From RGIG1902 sp034926865 (GTDB lineage: Bacteria > Bacillota > Clostridia > Oscillospirales > Butyricicoccaceae): a stretch of 64,000 bases of DNA. Within the stretch, counting starts at the first letter, position 1, and each line of letters begins with the position of its first letter. The stretch covers positions 1 to 64,000 of the forward strand of contig JAYFQP010000012.1 of NCBI GenBank assembly GCA_034926865.1, read 5' to 3'. Below, in pieces: positions 1 to 8,424 of this stretch. The notes below the pieces were generated by a model, which saw nothing but the letters and a program-made list of their open reading frames with translations, did no database searches and was not told where the DNA came from. The translations under genes were made by a program, and so were the position numbers.

Positions 1-651
1 GTGGGTTTCTTTTGGCATGATATTTGCATAGACAGAAACAACTCCCGAGCCCCCCAGCGAGAGAACTGGAAGAACCTGATCGTCGTTGCCGCTGTACATT
101 ACAAAATCCTCGCTCACATAGCGTGCGATCCTGGCAGTATAGGCTATATCTCCCGACGCTTCCTTTATGCCCATAATATTAGGATGTTTGCTCAGGCGGG
201 CCACTACGGATTCGGGGATGGAGCAACCCGTTCTTCCAGGCACGTTATAAAGTATACAGGGAATATTGACATTGTCGGCCACAGTCTTAAAATGCCTGTA
301 CATACCCTCGGGATTGGCTTTGTTATAGTATGGCGAGATTATAAGCAGAGCATCCGCGCCCAAAGCCTGGTATTCAAGGCTTTTTTCAAGCATGGTCTGC
401 GTGCAGTTTGAGCCGCTTCCAGCTATAACAGGAACTCTTCCGGCGACCTTCTCCACAGCATACCTGCATACGTCCGCATTCTCCTCGTGACTCATCGTCA
501 CGGCCTCTCCGGTGGTTCCAAGCACAAGAATACCATCAGTGCCGTTTTTGATATGCCACTCAATAAGCTCTCCCAGCTTTTCAAAATTTACCTCGCCTGA
601 TTCTGTAAACGGAGTGATGAGAGCTACGATAGATCCTGTCAGCTTTTTCAT
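1..651 (-). CDS. dapA: 4-hydroxy-tetrahydrodipicolinate synthase, partial (C-terminus off the left edge)
   Basis: Condenses pyruvate with aspartate semialdehyde, the first committed step of lysine/diaminopimelate synthesis, in the cytoplasm. The 217 codons visible begin MKKLTGSIVALITPF and carry the family landmarks LGTTGEA, SPYYNK (catalytic Tyr region), NVPGRTG and GIKEASGD, whose Lys forms the Schiff base with pyruvate. Roughly the last quarter of the protein lies beyond position 1. The ATG at 649-651 is preceded by GGAGG that overlaps the lysC stop codon, and only 9 bases separate the two genes. It is therefore the second gene of the riboswitch-controlled lysC operon. Identification is firm; regulation by lysine is inferred from the upstream L-box. 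Confidence 0.95.
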   Translation of the reverse strand, partial: MKKLTGSIVALITPFTESGEVNFEKLGELIEWHIKNGTDGILVLGTTGEAVTMSHEENADVCRYAVEKVAGRVPVIAGSGSNCTQTMLEKSLEYQALGADALLIISPYYNKANPEGMYRHFKTVADNVNIPCILYNVPGRTGCSIPESVVARLSKHPNIMGIKEASGDIAYTARIARYVSEDFVMYSGNDDQVLPVLSLGGSGVVSVYANIMPKETH

Positions 652-660
652 TTTTTCCTC

Positions 661-1860
661 CTATTCTTCACACAACTCGAATGCCTTCGTCAAAACCTCA
701 CAGGCTTTCTGAAGGTTCTCCTTATCAATTGTCATAGAAATAGAAATTTCTGATGTTGTTATTTGATAATACTCGACGCCCGCATCATAGAGTGTCTCAA
801 AAGCTTTTGCGGCAACTCCGCTGTGGGTTACCATTCCGGCGCCGACAAGAGATATCTTTGCCAATGAAGGCATTATGGTAAACTCATATGGCAGCTCGCC
901 TGCTTTCATGATTTTTGCAAGCTTATCGGCGCTTTCAGACGAGCAGCTGAAAGACAGCATATTCGTGTTTTCATTAATCTGCTGCTGAGAGATCATATCG
1001 ACATTTATATTGAGCCTTGCAATCTCTGCGAATATGCGGCTTACCATGCCTGAGCCAAAGGGACATCTCACGCTCACCATAGCGCAGTCTTCCATGACAC
1101 CAATGCCTGTTACGGCAACATCTTCAAAGTATTTATTCACCACATATGTCCCCTTTGCCTTATCAATTTCAAGCGAGCGCCCAAGATAAAGGTTTACACT
1201 GTATTTCTTGGCCAGCTCAACGCTTCTTGTTTCGAGCACTCCGGCCCCCATGGCAGAAAGCTCCATCATTTCATCGCATGAGATTTTGGCAAGCTTTTTC
1301 GCCTTTTCACATTTTCGAGGGTCAATAGTAAATATGCCGTCAACATCGGTATATATCTCACAGTCCCACCCAAGCTTTGCCGCAACCGCTACGGCTGTTG
1401 TGTCAGAACCACCTCTTCCGAGGGTAGTTATATCCCCAAATGGAGTTATGCCCTGAAATCCTGTTATAACCGGCACCTTGCCATCAGCAATTATCTGCTC
1501 AAGCCTTGTGCTGTCGATGTCAAGTATAGTGGCCTTTGAGTAATATTCATCTGTTATAAAACCGCACTGAAATCCCGTAAGCGAAACAGCAGGAACGCCT
1601 CTCTCCTGTAAAGCCATGGCAATAAGCGCAACTGTTGTCTGCTCTCCTGTAGACATAAGGGCATCAAGCTCGCGCTTGCTCGGGCTGCCGGTTATCGTTT
1701 TGGCCAGCTCTATAAGTTGATTTGTGGTTTTGCCCATAGCGCTGGCAACAACCGCAATGTTATTTCCTGCTTTTTTTATTTCTGCTACCCTATCGGCAAC
1801 AGCCTTGATTTTTTCCGCCGTGGCGACGCTTGTGCCGCCATACTTGTGCACTACATTCAT
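661..1860 (-). CDS. lysC: Aspartate kinase
   Basis: Phosphorylates aspartate, the entry step to lysine, threonine, methionine and diaminopimelate. The 399-residue protein has the N-terminal kinase motif KYGGTSV (about residues 6-12), the GRGGSDTTAV nucleotide/aspartate-binding segment near 150, TDVDGIFTIDPR near 175, and a C-terminal pair of ACT domains from about 260 that normally bind the feedback amino acid. A TTG nine bases further upstream would start directly against the AGGAG at 1871-1875, so the ATG at 1858-1860, nine bases after AGGAG, is chosen. It is the first gene after a lysine riboswitch and terminator, and is followed 9 bases later by dapA. Length and motifs fit a single-domain clostridial/Bacillus LysC. 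Confidence 0.95.
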   Translation of the reverse strand: MNVVHKYGGTSVATAEKIKAVADRVAEIKKAGNNIAVVASAMGKTTNQLIELAKTITGSPSKRELDALMSTGEQTTVALIAMALQERGVPAVSLTGFQCGFITDEYYSKATILDIDSTRLEQIIADGKVPVITGFQGITPFGDITTLGRGGSDTTAVAVAAKLGWDCEIYTDVDGIFTIDPRKCEKAKKLAKISCDEMMELSAMGAGVLETRSVELAKKYSVNLYLGRSLEIDKAKGTYVVNKYFEDVAVTGIGVMEDCAMVSVRCPFGSGMVSRIFAEIARLNINVDMISQQQINENTNMLSFSCSSESADKLAKIMKAGELPYEFTIMPSLAKISLVGAGMVTHSGVAAKAFETLYDAGVEYYQITTSEISISMTIDKENLQKACEVLTKAFELCEE

Positions 1861-1875
1861 AAGTTTCAACTCCTA

Positions 1876-1907
1876 AAAACAAAAGCGGCAAGGAAAGCCC
1901 TTACCGC
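1876..1907 (-). terminator. Intrinsic terminator inside the lysC leader
   Basis: On the minus strand a 9-bp stem (GCGGTAAGG / CCTTGCCGC, one G-U pair) is followed by TTTTGTTTTT. It sits between the lysine riboswitch and the lysC Shine-Dalgarno sequence, the expected place for the expression platform of an L-box that ends transcription when lysine is plentiful. Confidence 0.8.
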
Positions 1908-1961
1908 CTAAATACCAAAAACACGCGGAGACACCCCGCAATAAAATGATATATCAACTGT

Positions 1962-2121
1962 AAGATAGCTCTCCTGCAAATATTGCAGACAGTTCTTGCG
2001 ATATTCTCACAAGACCCACCACCAACCCATACCTGAGTAGGAAGTTCGGCGAAATTGCTTCTGCCAGCCATCAATGCCCGTCGGCTCCTGCTGCATCATC
2101 GTTTCCGCGCCTCTATCATCT
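1962..2121 (-). ncRNA. Lysine riboswitch (L-box)
   Basis: Read on the minus strand, the segment starts with GATAGAGGCGCGGA (2104-2117), contains GGAGCC and GCCGAA-type core blocks around 2045-2087, and closes with GGAGAGCTATC (1964-1974). The two ends pair as the P1 helix. These blocks and their order match the L-box consensus upstream of Bacillus lysC. It is followed by an intrinsic terminator at 1876-1907 and then lysC-dapA. The predicted transcription start from the promoter at 2127-2155 falls almost exactly at its 5' end. Confidence 0.85.
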
Positions 2122-2126
2122 TCGAT

Positions 2127-2155
2127 ATCATATCATGGCAGGATATAAATTGCAA
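2127..2155 (-). promoter_or_regulatory. Sigma-A-type promoter of the lysC operon
   Basis: Minus-strand TTGCAA, 17-base spacer, TATGAT. The expected start near 2120 coincides with the first bases of the lysine riboswitch, which supports both calls. Confidence 0.65.
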
Positions 2156-2225
2156 TAATTTTTGACTAAATTCTTTGTGTATTATTCCGGCCGCCAACTA
2201 AAAATCAATATACGCTCTGACATTC

Positions 2226-2253
2226 TTGATACTCCGTTTGATTATGATATAAT
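2226..2253 (+). promoter_or_regulatory. Promoter for the M20 deacetylase-like gene
   Basis: TTGATA, 16-base spacer, TATAAT. It would give a leader of about 180 bases before the ATG at 2440, divergent from the lysC promoter. No riboswitch pattern was recognised in that leader. Confidence 0.55.
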
Positions 2254-2439
2254 ACTTATATTCAAGCAGCTGTCAGAGCCAAATAAAGCTTGTATGCGTT
2301 TTTTTCCGTATGTTACTCAAGGGTATTGCAGATGTAAAATTATACCATGCCGCAAGAAAAGTATCTGTTGTTTAAAGTCTTTTTGTTCCTGATTTTAAAA
2401 ATGCAAGATTCTTTTGATATAAAAAGGAGTGTCAAACCC

Positions 2440-3564
2440 ATGCTTCAAAGGCTTATGAAGTACCGCCGCGATCTTCACCAGATACCGGAGCTTGACCGAG
2501 ATCTGCCAAAGACCTTCAGCTATATAAAAACTGTTTTGGAAGGGCTTGACTGCGAAGTCTTCTCTCCCTGCCAAAGCTCTATTTGTGCTTTTTTTGATTG
2601 CGGAAAGCCTCAAACCGCAGCCTTCCGCTCTGATATGGACGCTTTACCTGTAGCGGAACACACAGGCCTTCCTTTTGCCTCCCTTCATGATGGGTGTATG
2701 CACGCCTGCGGCCATGACGGGCATATGTCGATGCTTTTGGAGCTTGCCAATGAGGTAAACTCGCTGGCTCCTGATCTTCCATCCAACATACTTCTTATCT
2801 TCCAGCCTGCGGAAGAAACCTCTGGGGGGGCAAAATATATCTGCCAGTCCGGAGTCTTCCAGAAATACAATGTCAGCCACATATTCGGCTGCCATCTTTG
2901 GCCATCTCTTCCTTCCGGAATCCCCGCTTCACGAAGAGGTGATATGCTTGCCAAAAGCAGCGAAATAGACATCACTATACATGGCAAGAGCACACACATC
3001 GCCCGGGCATTTGAGGGACGAGATGCGCTTATAAGCGGCGTGAATTTTGTTGCAAGAGCCTATGAGATGATCGAAAATGAAGTTCCCGCCTCGGAAAACA
3101 AACTTCTGAAGTTTGGGCGGTTTGAAAGCGGAACTGTCAGAAATGCAATCAGCTCTCATACACTTATCCAAGGCAGCCTCCGGTCTTTTACCCCTTCCGT
3201 ATTCGACTTTATGAAGAATCGTCTTTATGAAATAGCCGGCCAAATCACAAAGGAGACTGGCTGTGATTTTGAGATCAAAGTTGGGGAAGGTTATCCACCC
3301 GTAATAAACAATATCCCTCTTTATAACAGCGTAAAGGCCTTTCTTGGGGATGGCGCTTTTTGTGAACTGCCTGAGCCCTTTATGATCGCGGAGGATTTTT
3401 CATATTACGGGCTTGAGGTTCCAAGCGTATTTTTCCTTTTAGGCACAGGAACAGATGAACCTCTGCACTCGGACAAATTTGATTTTGATGAGAGTGTTCT
3501 TGCAAAAGGCGTAGAGTTTTATAAGCATTTACTTCGATTTTGCTATAACGTTTCGTCAAAATAA
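2440..3564 (+). CDS. M20 amidohydrolase, probable N-acetyl-diaminopimelate deacetylase
   Basis: A 374-residue M20/M28-fold zinc amidohydrolase. Visible landmarks are FRSDMDALPV (metal ligand Asp), HACGHDGHMSML (Cys/His metal ligands), the QPAEE catalytic segment, and a C-terminal FMIAEDFSYY stretch supplying the last ligand. The frame stays open upstream, but AAGGAG at 2424-2429 lies ten bases before the ATG at 2440, which is taken as the start. The family includes N-acyl-amino-acid and hippurate hydrolases, so sequence alone does not fix the substrate. Its position among lysC-dapA, an aminotransferase, lysA and asd makes the DapL-type deacetylase of the acetyl lysine pathway the best reading. 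It ends against a bidirectional terminator shared with the aminotransferase. Confidence 0.8.
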   Translation: MLQRLMKYRRDLHQIPELDRDLPKTFSYIKTVLEGLDCEVFSPCQSSICAFFDCGKPQTAAFRSDMDALPVAEHTGLPFASLHDGCMHACGHDGHMSMLLELANEVNSLAPDLPSNILLIFQPAEETSGGAKYICQSGVFQKYNVSHIFGCHLWPSLPSGIPASRRGDMLAKSSEIDITIHGKSTHIARAFEGRDALISGVNFVARAYEMIENEVPASENKLLKFGRFESGTVRNAISSHTLIQGSLRSFTPSVFDFMKNRLYEIAGQITKETGCDFEIKVGEGYPPVINNIPLYNSVKAFLGDGAFCELPEPFMIAEDFSYYGLEVPSVFFLLGTGTDEPLHSDKFDFDESVLAKGVEFYKHLLRFCYNVSSK

Positions 3565-3684
3565 TTGTCCTTATTACAATTTGTATTAAAAAGTACCGCA
3601 TTGTTATAGCTAATCCTTGTAAAAGCTCTGGCTGATCGAGATCTAGGATATTCTTACAAGCCCCCATATTTAAAGACAAAATTA

Positions 3685-3735
3685 ACAATCGGCCACGGCT
3701 TATGCTCAAAAGCATAGCCGTGGCCGATTGTTTTT
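3685..3735. terminator. Bidirectional terminator
   Basis: A very long hairpin (about 20 bp, one bulged T) centred on TCAA, with a T run on the plus strand and an A run on its other side, between convergent genes ending at 3564 and 3743. Confidence 0.85.
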
Positions 3736-3742
3736 GTAAATA

Positions 3743-4879
3743 TCAAAGAGATTTTATAAAGTTCTGAAGGCGGTCCATGCCCTCCTTAAGCTCCTCATCG
3801 CTGTAACAATAAGAGATTCTCACGCAGTTATCCGCCCCAAAAGCTATGCCCGGCGCAACCGCGAGCTTGCCTTCATGCAAAAGCCTTGTGGAAAAAGTCA
3901 TCGAATCAAGGCCAAAAGATGAGATGTCCGGAAAAATGTAGAAAGCTCCCTCAGGCTTATTTACCTTGAGGCCCATATCAACTATCCTGCCATAGACATA
4001 ATCTCTGCGCTTGCGATATATTTCAAGCATAGGAGATGGATCATAATCAAGGGCTTCCACACAGGCATTTTGTATAAACGATGCAGCTGAAACGACCATA
4101 TACTGGTGTATGGTCTCTATTTTCTGCTTTACAGGCAGATCAGCCATTAGATATCCAACCCTCCAGCCTGTCATGGCATACGGCTTTGCGAAGCTCTGAA
4201 CCACAAGCAGGCGGTCACGGAACTCACGGAAGGAGGCAAAGCTCTTATAATCTTTTGTATAAACAAGGCGTCCATACACATCATCACAAATAATGAATAT
4301 ATCTTTATCCCTTAACACCTCTCGAATCATATCAAGAGTTTCAGGCGTATAGATGCAGCCTGTGGGATTATTGGGGGAAGTAAGAATAATCGCCTTAGTA
4401 TTTGGCGTAAGAGCCGCCTCAAGGCGTTCTCTTGTTATCTGGAAAGCAGTATCCCCCGTCTGCAGCGGCACAAAAGTTCCTCTTAGAAGTTTTATCACCT
4501 GCTCATAAAGAACATATCCCGGCACAGGGACTATAACCTCATCATTGGGGTTTATTATGCCAAAGAGGGCTGTAAAAAGTGCTTCAGTAGCTCCAATGGT
4601 AACGATAATCTCTTCCGGAGAATAATCAAAGCCATTATGGCGACCCTCAAACTCAGATATGGCTTTTCTCAGAAAAGCCTGGCCATTATTCTCGGGATAA
4701 TGGGTAAGATTATTGTCAAGATCAGCTTTGGCGCGCTCTTTTATACAGTCGGGAGTGTTAAAATCCGGCTCTCCGAGGGTCAGAAACATACAACCCTCCA
4801 CTGCCTTTGCCATCCTTGTAAACTCCCTTATGCCGCTCTTCTGGATATTTGCAAGAGCCGAATTAAGTTTTTCTACCAT
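3743..4879 (-). CDS. Class I PLP aminotransferase, probable acetyl-diaminopimelate aminotransferase (PatA/DapX-like)
   Basis: A 378-residue fold-type I aminotransferase: LGEPDFNTP near the N-terminus, a GATEALF cofactor region, the SPNNPTG loop, ICDDVYG, and the PLP lysine in SFAKPYAMTGWRVGY, with the terminal Arg motif VRISYCY. The ATG at 4877-4879 is seven bases after AGGGGAG; an ATG six bases upstream would be too close to it. In Bacillus, PatA makes N-acetyl-LL-diaminopimelate from the keto precursor, and the neighbouring deacetylase-like gene and lysA support that role here. General aspartate or aromatic aminotransferase activity cannot be excluded. It is divergent from lysA, with its own promoter at 4907-4934. 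Confidence 0.85.
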   Translation of the reverse strand: MVEKLNSALANIQKSGIREFTRMAKAVEGCMFLTLGEPDFNTPDCIKERAKADLDNNLTHYPENNGQAFLRKAISEFEGRHNGFDYSPEEIIVTIGATEALFTALFGIINPNDEVIVPVPGYVLYEQVIKLLRGTFVPLQTGDTAFQITRERLEAALTPNTKAIILTSPNNPTGCIYTPETLDMIREVLRDKDIFIICDDVYGRLVYTKDYKSFASFREFRDRLLVVQSFAKPYAMTGWRVGYLMADLPVKQKIETIHQYMVVSAASFIQNACVEALDYDPSPMLEIYRKRRDYVYGRIVDMGLKVNKPEGAFYIFPDISSFGLDSMTFSTRLLHEGKLAVAPGIAFGADNCVRISYCYSDEELKEGMDRLQNFIKSL

Positions 4880-4906
4880 AAACATGCTCCCCTGCCGTTT
4901 TTTTGA

Positions 4907-4934
4907 ATTATACAACGAAATAAAACAAATGTAA
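4907..4934 (-). promoter_or_regulatory. Promoter of the PatA-like aminotransferase gene
   Basis: Minus-strand TTACAT, 16-base spacer, TATAAT, about 25 bases upstream of the start codon. It is back to back with the lysA promoter. Confidence 0.5.
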
Positions 4935-4947
4935 ATGAGAAATATGC

Positions 4948-4976
4948 TTTACTGCAATGCTATGGAGTGATATAAT
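4948..4976 (+). promoter_or_regulatory. lysA promoter
   Basis: TTTACT, 17-base spacer, TATAAT, with the lysA Shine-Dalgarno about 20 bases downstream. The leader is short, so lysA is probably not under its own riboswitch. Confidence 0.6.
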
Positions 4977-5009
4977 AACAGATAATTTTATATGTAAGGA
5001 GATTTAAAG

Positions 5010-6272
5010 ATGAAGCAGCTGCCTTTCAATAAGCAACAGCTTAAGGATATTATAGAAAAATATCCCACGCCATTTCATATATATGATGAGGCTGGTATTA
5101 TAAAATGTGTTAAAGAGCTTTATTCCGCCTTTTCGTGGAACAAGGGATTCAAGGAGTTTTTTGCCGTTAAAGCTCTTCCAAATCCGTATATCCTTTCGCT
5201 GCTTAAAGACCTCGGCTGCGGCGTTGACTGTGCTTCTTCCCCGGAACTTACTCTTGGAGAGGCATCCGGGATGACGGGACATGATATAATGTTCAGCTCA
5301 AACGATACGCCGATTGATGAATATACTCATGCAAAAAAGCTTGGTGCCATTATAAATCTCGATGATATTTCTCATATAGCCATGCTCGATAAGCTGGGTG
5401 AATTCCCCGACACCGTATGCTGCCGTTACAACCCCGGCAATGCCTTTTCTATGACAAATGATATCATGGGGCATTTGGCTGACTCAAAGTTTGGCATGAC
5501 TAAATCTCAGCTTTTTGATGCTATGGCTATCCTTAAAAGCAAGGGAGTAAAGCGGTTAGGAATACATTCCATGCTTGTCAGCTCCGCGATGGAAACAGAA
5601 TATTACCCCCGCCTTGCAAAAAGCCTATTTGAGCTTGCTATAGAAGTCAAAGTCAAGACTGGGGCTGAAATCAGCTTTATCAATCTTTCCGGCGGCCTTG
5701 GCATACCCTACTACCCTGATCAGGAGCCTATAAATATTGCCGCCATAGGAAGTATGGTAAAAGAGGCATATGACAGCACAATACTTCAATCAGGTCTTGA
5801 TATAGATATTTATACAGAGCTCGGAAGATACATCACCGGACCCTATGGATATCTTATCTCTCGTGTGCTTCACAAAAAACAGATATATAAGAACTATATC
5901 GGCCTTGACGCCGCAGCCCAGAATCTGATGCGCCCTGCAATGTACGGCTCTTATCACCACATCACGATATTGGGAAAAGAAGACTGCCCATGCGACCATC
6001 TCTATGATGTAACAGGATCTCTGTGTGAAAACAATGATAAATTTGCTGTCGACAGGCTTTTGCCTAATGTTGAAATAGGAGATATCGCAGTTATCCACGA
6101 TACCGGCGCGCATGGCCACTCCATGGGCTATAATTACAACGGCAAGCTTCGTTCCGCAGAGCTTATGCTCAAAAAAGACGGCAGCGTCCAACTGATACGC
6201 AGGGCGGAAACTGCAAGAGATTATTTTATCACGCTTGACTTTACCCCATATTTTGAAAAACTTGAACAGTAA
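5010..6272 (+). CDS. lysA: Diaminopimelate decarboxylase
   Basis: Decarboxylates meso-diaminopimelate to lysine, the last pathway step, using PLP. The 420-residue protein shows the fold-type III (alanine-racemase-like) layout: FFAVKALPNP with the PLP Lys near residue 53, GCGVDCASSPELTLG, the glycine-rich NLSGGLGIPY phosphate loop, TELGRYITGPYG, and a C-terminal barrel with DTGAHGHSMGYNYNG. AAGGAG at 4997-5001 precedes the ATG by eight bases. It is followed 31 bases later by asd on the same strand, so the two are probably co-transcribed. An ornithine or carboxynorspermidine decarboxylase relative would share the fold, but the lysine gene context favours LysA. Confidence 0.9.
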   Translation: MKQLPFNKQQLKDIIEKYPTPFHIYDEAGIIKCVKELYSAFSWNKGFKEFFAVKALPNPYILSLLKDLGCGVDCASSPELTLGEASGMTGHDIMFSSNDTPIDEYTHAKKLGAIINLDDISHIAMLDKLGEFPDTVCCRYNPGNAFSMTNDIMGHLADSKFGMTKSQLFDAMAILKSKGVKRLGIHSMLVSSAMETEYYPRLAKSLFELAIEVKVKTGAEISFINLSGGLGIPYYPDQEPINIAAIGSMVKEAYDSTILQSGLDIDIYTELGRYITGPYGYLISRVLHKKQIYKNYIGLDAAAQNLMRPAMYGSYHHITILGKEDCPCDHLYDVTGSLCENNDKFAVDRLLPNVEIGDIAVIHDTGAHGHSMGYNYNGKLRSAELMLKKDGSVQLIRRAETARDYFITLDFTPYFEKLEQ

Positions 6273-6303
6273 ACCAATATCTATACAAAAGGGAGTGTTA
6301 CAC

Positions 6304-7305
6304 ATGAAAAAGTATAACGTAGCCATCCTTGGCGCCACCGGAGCTGTCGGTCAGGAAATGATGAAGATACTCCTGGAACGCAATTTCCCGATAAAAGAGC
6401 TGCGCCTTTTGGCAAGCGCAAAAAGTGTTGGCAAAAAAGTGATGTTTGGAGATAAAGAAATTACTGTGTCCGAGGCCAGTGACAATGCATTTGAGGGAGT
6501 CGATATTGTTCTCGGTGCCGCAGAAAATGACATATCCAAGCGCTTTGCCCCGGCAATAAAGGCCGCAGGAGCAGTTTATATAGACAACTCCAGCGCTTTT
6601 AGGCTGGATCATGACGTGCCTCTTATCATTCCGGAAATCAATCCAGAGGACGCTTCATGGCACAGCGGCTTAATTGCAAACCCCAACTGTTCAACCATAA
6701 TCGCCCTCATGGCAATTAGCCCAATAGCAAAGCTCTCTCCCATAAAAACTGTTGTCGCCTCCACATATCAGGCGGTTTCCGGAGCCGGCGTAGCAGGAAT
6801 AGCTGAGCTTCAGGATCAATTAAAGGCCATTGTGAACGGCGGCAATATTAAATCATCAGCTTTCTCTTATCAGATTGCCTATAACCTTATACCTCAAATC
6901 GGCAGTTTCAAAGAGAATGGATATACGACCGAAGAGATGAAAATGCAGAATGAGGGAAGCAAAATTCTGCATGCCCCTGAGATGAAAGTCTCATGCACAT
7001 GTGTCAGAGTCCCTGTTATACGTTCACATTCAATTTCGCTTGTAGTTACTACACAATCTCCTGTTTCACCAGAGGAAGCTTCGGCCGCAATTGCGAAGGC
7101 CAAAGGCTGCAAGCTGGTGGATGACCCTGCAAATGCGCTTTACCCCATGCCTTTAGATACAAGCGATCAGGATCTTGTATATGTAGGGCGTATCCGCCGC
7201 GACCTTACCTCTGAAAACGGTCTCAACCTTTGGTGCTGCGGAGACCAGATAAGGAAAGGCGCAGCTACTAATGCGGTTCAAATAGCTGAGCTTCTTATAA
7301 AGTAA
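6304..7305 (+). CDS. asd: Aspartate-semialdehyde dehydrogenase
   Basis: Reduces aspartyl phosphate to aspartate semialdehyde with NADPH, the step between LysC and DapA. The 333-residue sequence begins MKKYNVAILGATGAVGQEMM (Rossmann dinucleotide motif). It carries DNSSAFR, the active-site cysteine in ANPNCSTI near residue 128, TYQAVSGAG, and a late RVPVIRSHS segment with catalytic His/Arg. GGGAG at 6292-6296 sets the ATG at 6304 rather than an in-frame ATG inside the end of lysA. It lies 31 bases after lysA and ends in a strong terminator. Confidence 0.95.
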   Translation: MKKYNVAILGATGAVGQEMMKILLERNFPIKELRLLASAKSVGKKVMFGDKEITVSEASDNAFEGVDIVLGAAENDISKRFAPAIKAAGAVYIDNSSAFRLDHDVPLIIPEINPEDASWHSGLIANPNCSTIIALMAISPIAKLSPIKTVVASTYQAVSGAGVAGIAELQDQLKAIVNGGNIKSSAFSYQIAYNLIPQIGSFKENGYTTEEMKMQNEGSKILHAPEMKVSCTCVRVPVIRSHSISLVVTTQSPVSPEEASAAIAKAKGCKLVDDPANALYPMPLDTSDQDLVYVGRIRRDLTSENGLNLWCCGDQIRKGAATNAVQIAELLIK

Positions 7306-7356
7306 TTTAGTATTGCATACAGATTAGTGTTCAATTATTGAACTTACGAATTACTA

Positions 7357-7390
7357 AAAAGCACCTGCTGAAAAGTCAGGTGCTTTTTTA
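7357..7390 (+). terminator. Terminator after asd
   Basis: AAGCACCTG / CAGGTGCTT stem followed by a run of T. Confidence 0.85.
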
Positions 7391-7427
7391 TGTCACTTGC
7401 CAATAGATCCCCATATGCAATCAATAA

Positions 7428-7460
7428 ATAAAAAACCCGGCGCGGATAAACCGCGCCGGG
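7428..7460 (-). terminator. Terminator of the peptide ABC transporter operon
   Basis: Ten-bp GC-only stem CCCGGCGCGG / CCGCGCCGGG with loop TTTAT, followed on the minus strand by TTTTTTATTTATT. Confidence 0.9.
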
Positions 7461-7473
7461 AAATACACTGTAA

Positions 7474-8424
7474 TTACTCAGCAAGGAAACATGCAACAAA
7501 GTGATTTGACTCGACTTCCTTGAGCGTAGGCTCTTCGGAACGGCATCTGTCTGTTGCATAAGCACATCTGTTAGCAAAACGGCAAATGGGTTTGGGATTG
7601 ATAGGCGAAGTGATCTCGCCCTTCAGGATTACACGCTCTTTATTTGCACCCAGCTTTGGTATAGGAATAGCGGAGAGCAGAGCCTGTGTATAGGGATGAA
7701 CAGGGTTGGAGAAAAGAACCTCAGCAGGAGCTTTCTCGATCAGTCTTCCCAGATACATAACAGCGATATCATCGGAGAAGTGGTTTACAACAGACAAGTC
7801 ATGTGTAATGAACATGTATGTCAGGCCGTGCTTATCCTGAATCTCGCCCATCAGGTTGAGGATCTGAGCCTGAATGGAAACGTCAAGAGCCGAAACAGGC
7901 TCGTCACAAACAATGAATTTCGGGTCAAGAGCAAGGGCACGGGCTATGCCTATACGCTGCCTTCTGCCGCCGTCGAGCTCGTGAGGATATGTGTTAACAT
8001 AACGCTCTGCAAGACCAACGGTCTCCATGATCTCAAGAACCTTTTCCAATCGCTGCTGCTTATCGTCAATTATGTGATGAAGCTTAAGAGGCTCTGCAAT
8101 TGTCTGGCTGACTGTTCTTCTGGGGTTCAGGGAAGAAAACGGATCCTGAAAGATTATCTGCATGTCTTTGCGCTTATGACGCAGCTGAGCAGGGTTGAGC
8201 TTGGCCACATCTTCGCCCTCGAAAAGAACCTGGCCTCCTGTTGGCTCCAAAAGCCTAAGGATAGCGCGTCCTGTTGTGGACTTGCCGCATCCGGATTCGC
8301 CGACGACACCAAGCGTCTTGCCTTTATCTATTGTAAACGACACATCGTCAACGGCATGGAGAAGTCCCCTCTTAGTTGTGAAGTACTTCTTTAAGCCTCT
8401 TACATCTAATAATACTTCGCTCAT
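7474..8424 (-). CDS. oppF: Opp/Dpp-type peptide ABC transporter ATPase (F subunit)
   Basis: One of two ATPases energising a peptide importer at the inner face of the membrane. The 316-residue protein shows Walker A GESGCGKST, Q-loop FQDPFSSLNPR, signature LDGGRRQR (the D for S variant common in this subfamily), Walker B FIVCDEPVSALD and H-loop THDLS. The C-terminal oligopeptide-transporter extension has a CX5CX6C cysteine cluster plus a later Cys. In some Dpp systems this cluster binds an iron-sulfur centre; that is not demonstrated here. It overlaps the D-subunit gene by four bases (ATGA), so the pair is translationally coupled. Peptide versus nickel or other substrates cannot be settled without the missing binding protein. 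Confidence 0.9.
   Translation of the reverse strand: MSEVLLDVRGLKKYFTTKRGLLHAVDDVSFTIDKGKTLGVVGESGCGKSTTGRAILRLLEPTGGQVLFEGEDVAKLNPAQLRHKRKDMQIIFQDPFSSLNPRRTVSQTIAEPLKLHHIIDDKQQRLEKVLEIMETVGLAERYVNTYPHELDGGRRQRIGIARALALDPKFIVCDEPVSALDVSIQAQILNLMGEIQDKHGLTYMFITHDLSVVNHFSDDIAVMYLGRLIEKAPAEVLFSNPVHPYTQALLSAIPIPKLGANKERVILKGEITSPINPKPICRFANRCAYATDRCRSEEPTLKEVESNHFVACFLAE

Noticed and set aside
2347..2439. N-terminal extension of the M20 gene from the ATG at 2347
   Set aside because: The 31 extra residues are hydrophobic without family similarity, and a strong AAGGAG precedes the internal ATG at 2440.
7696..8394. A 232-codon plus-strand open frame
   Set aside because: Antisense to the ATPase F subunit of the peptide transporter; the protein has no recognisable features and mirrors the conserved ABC motifs.
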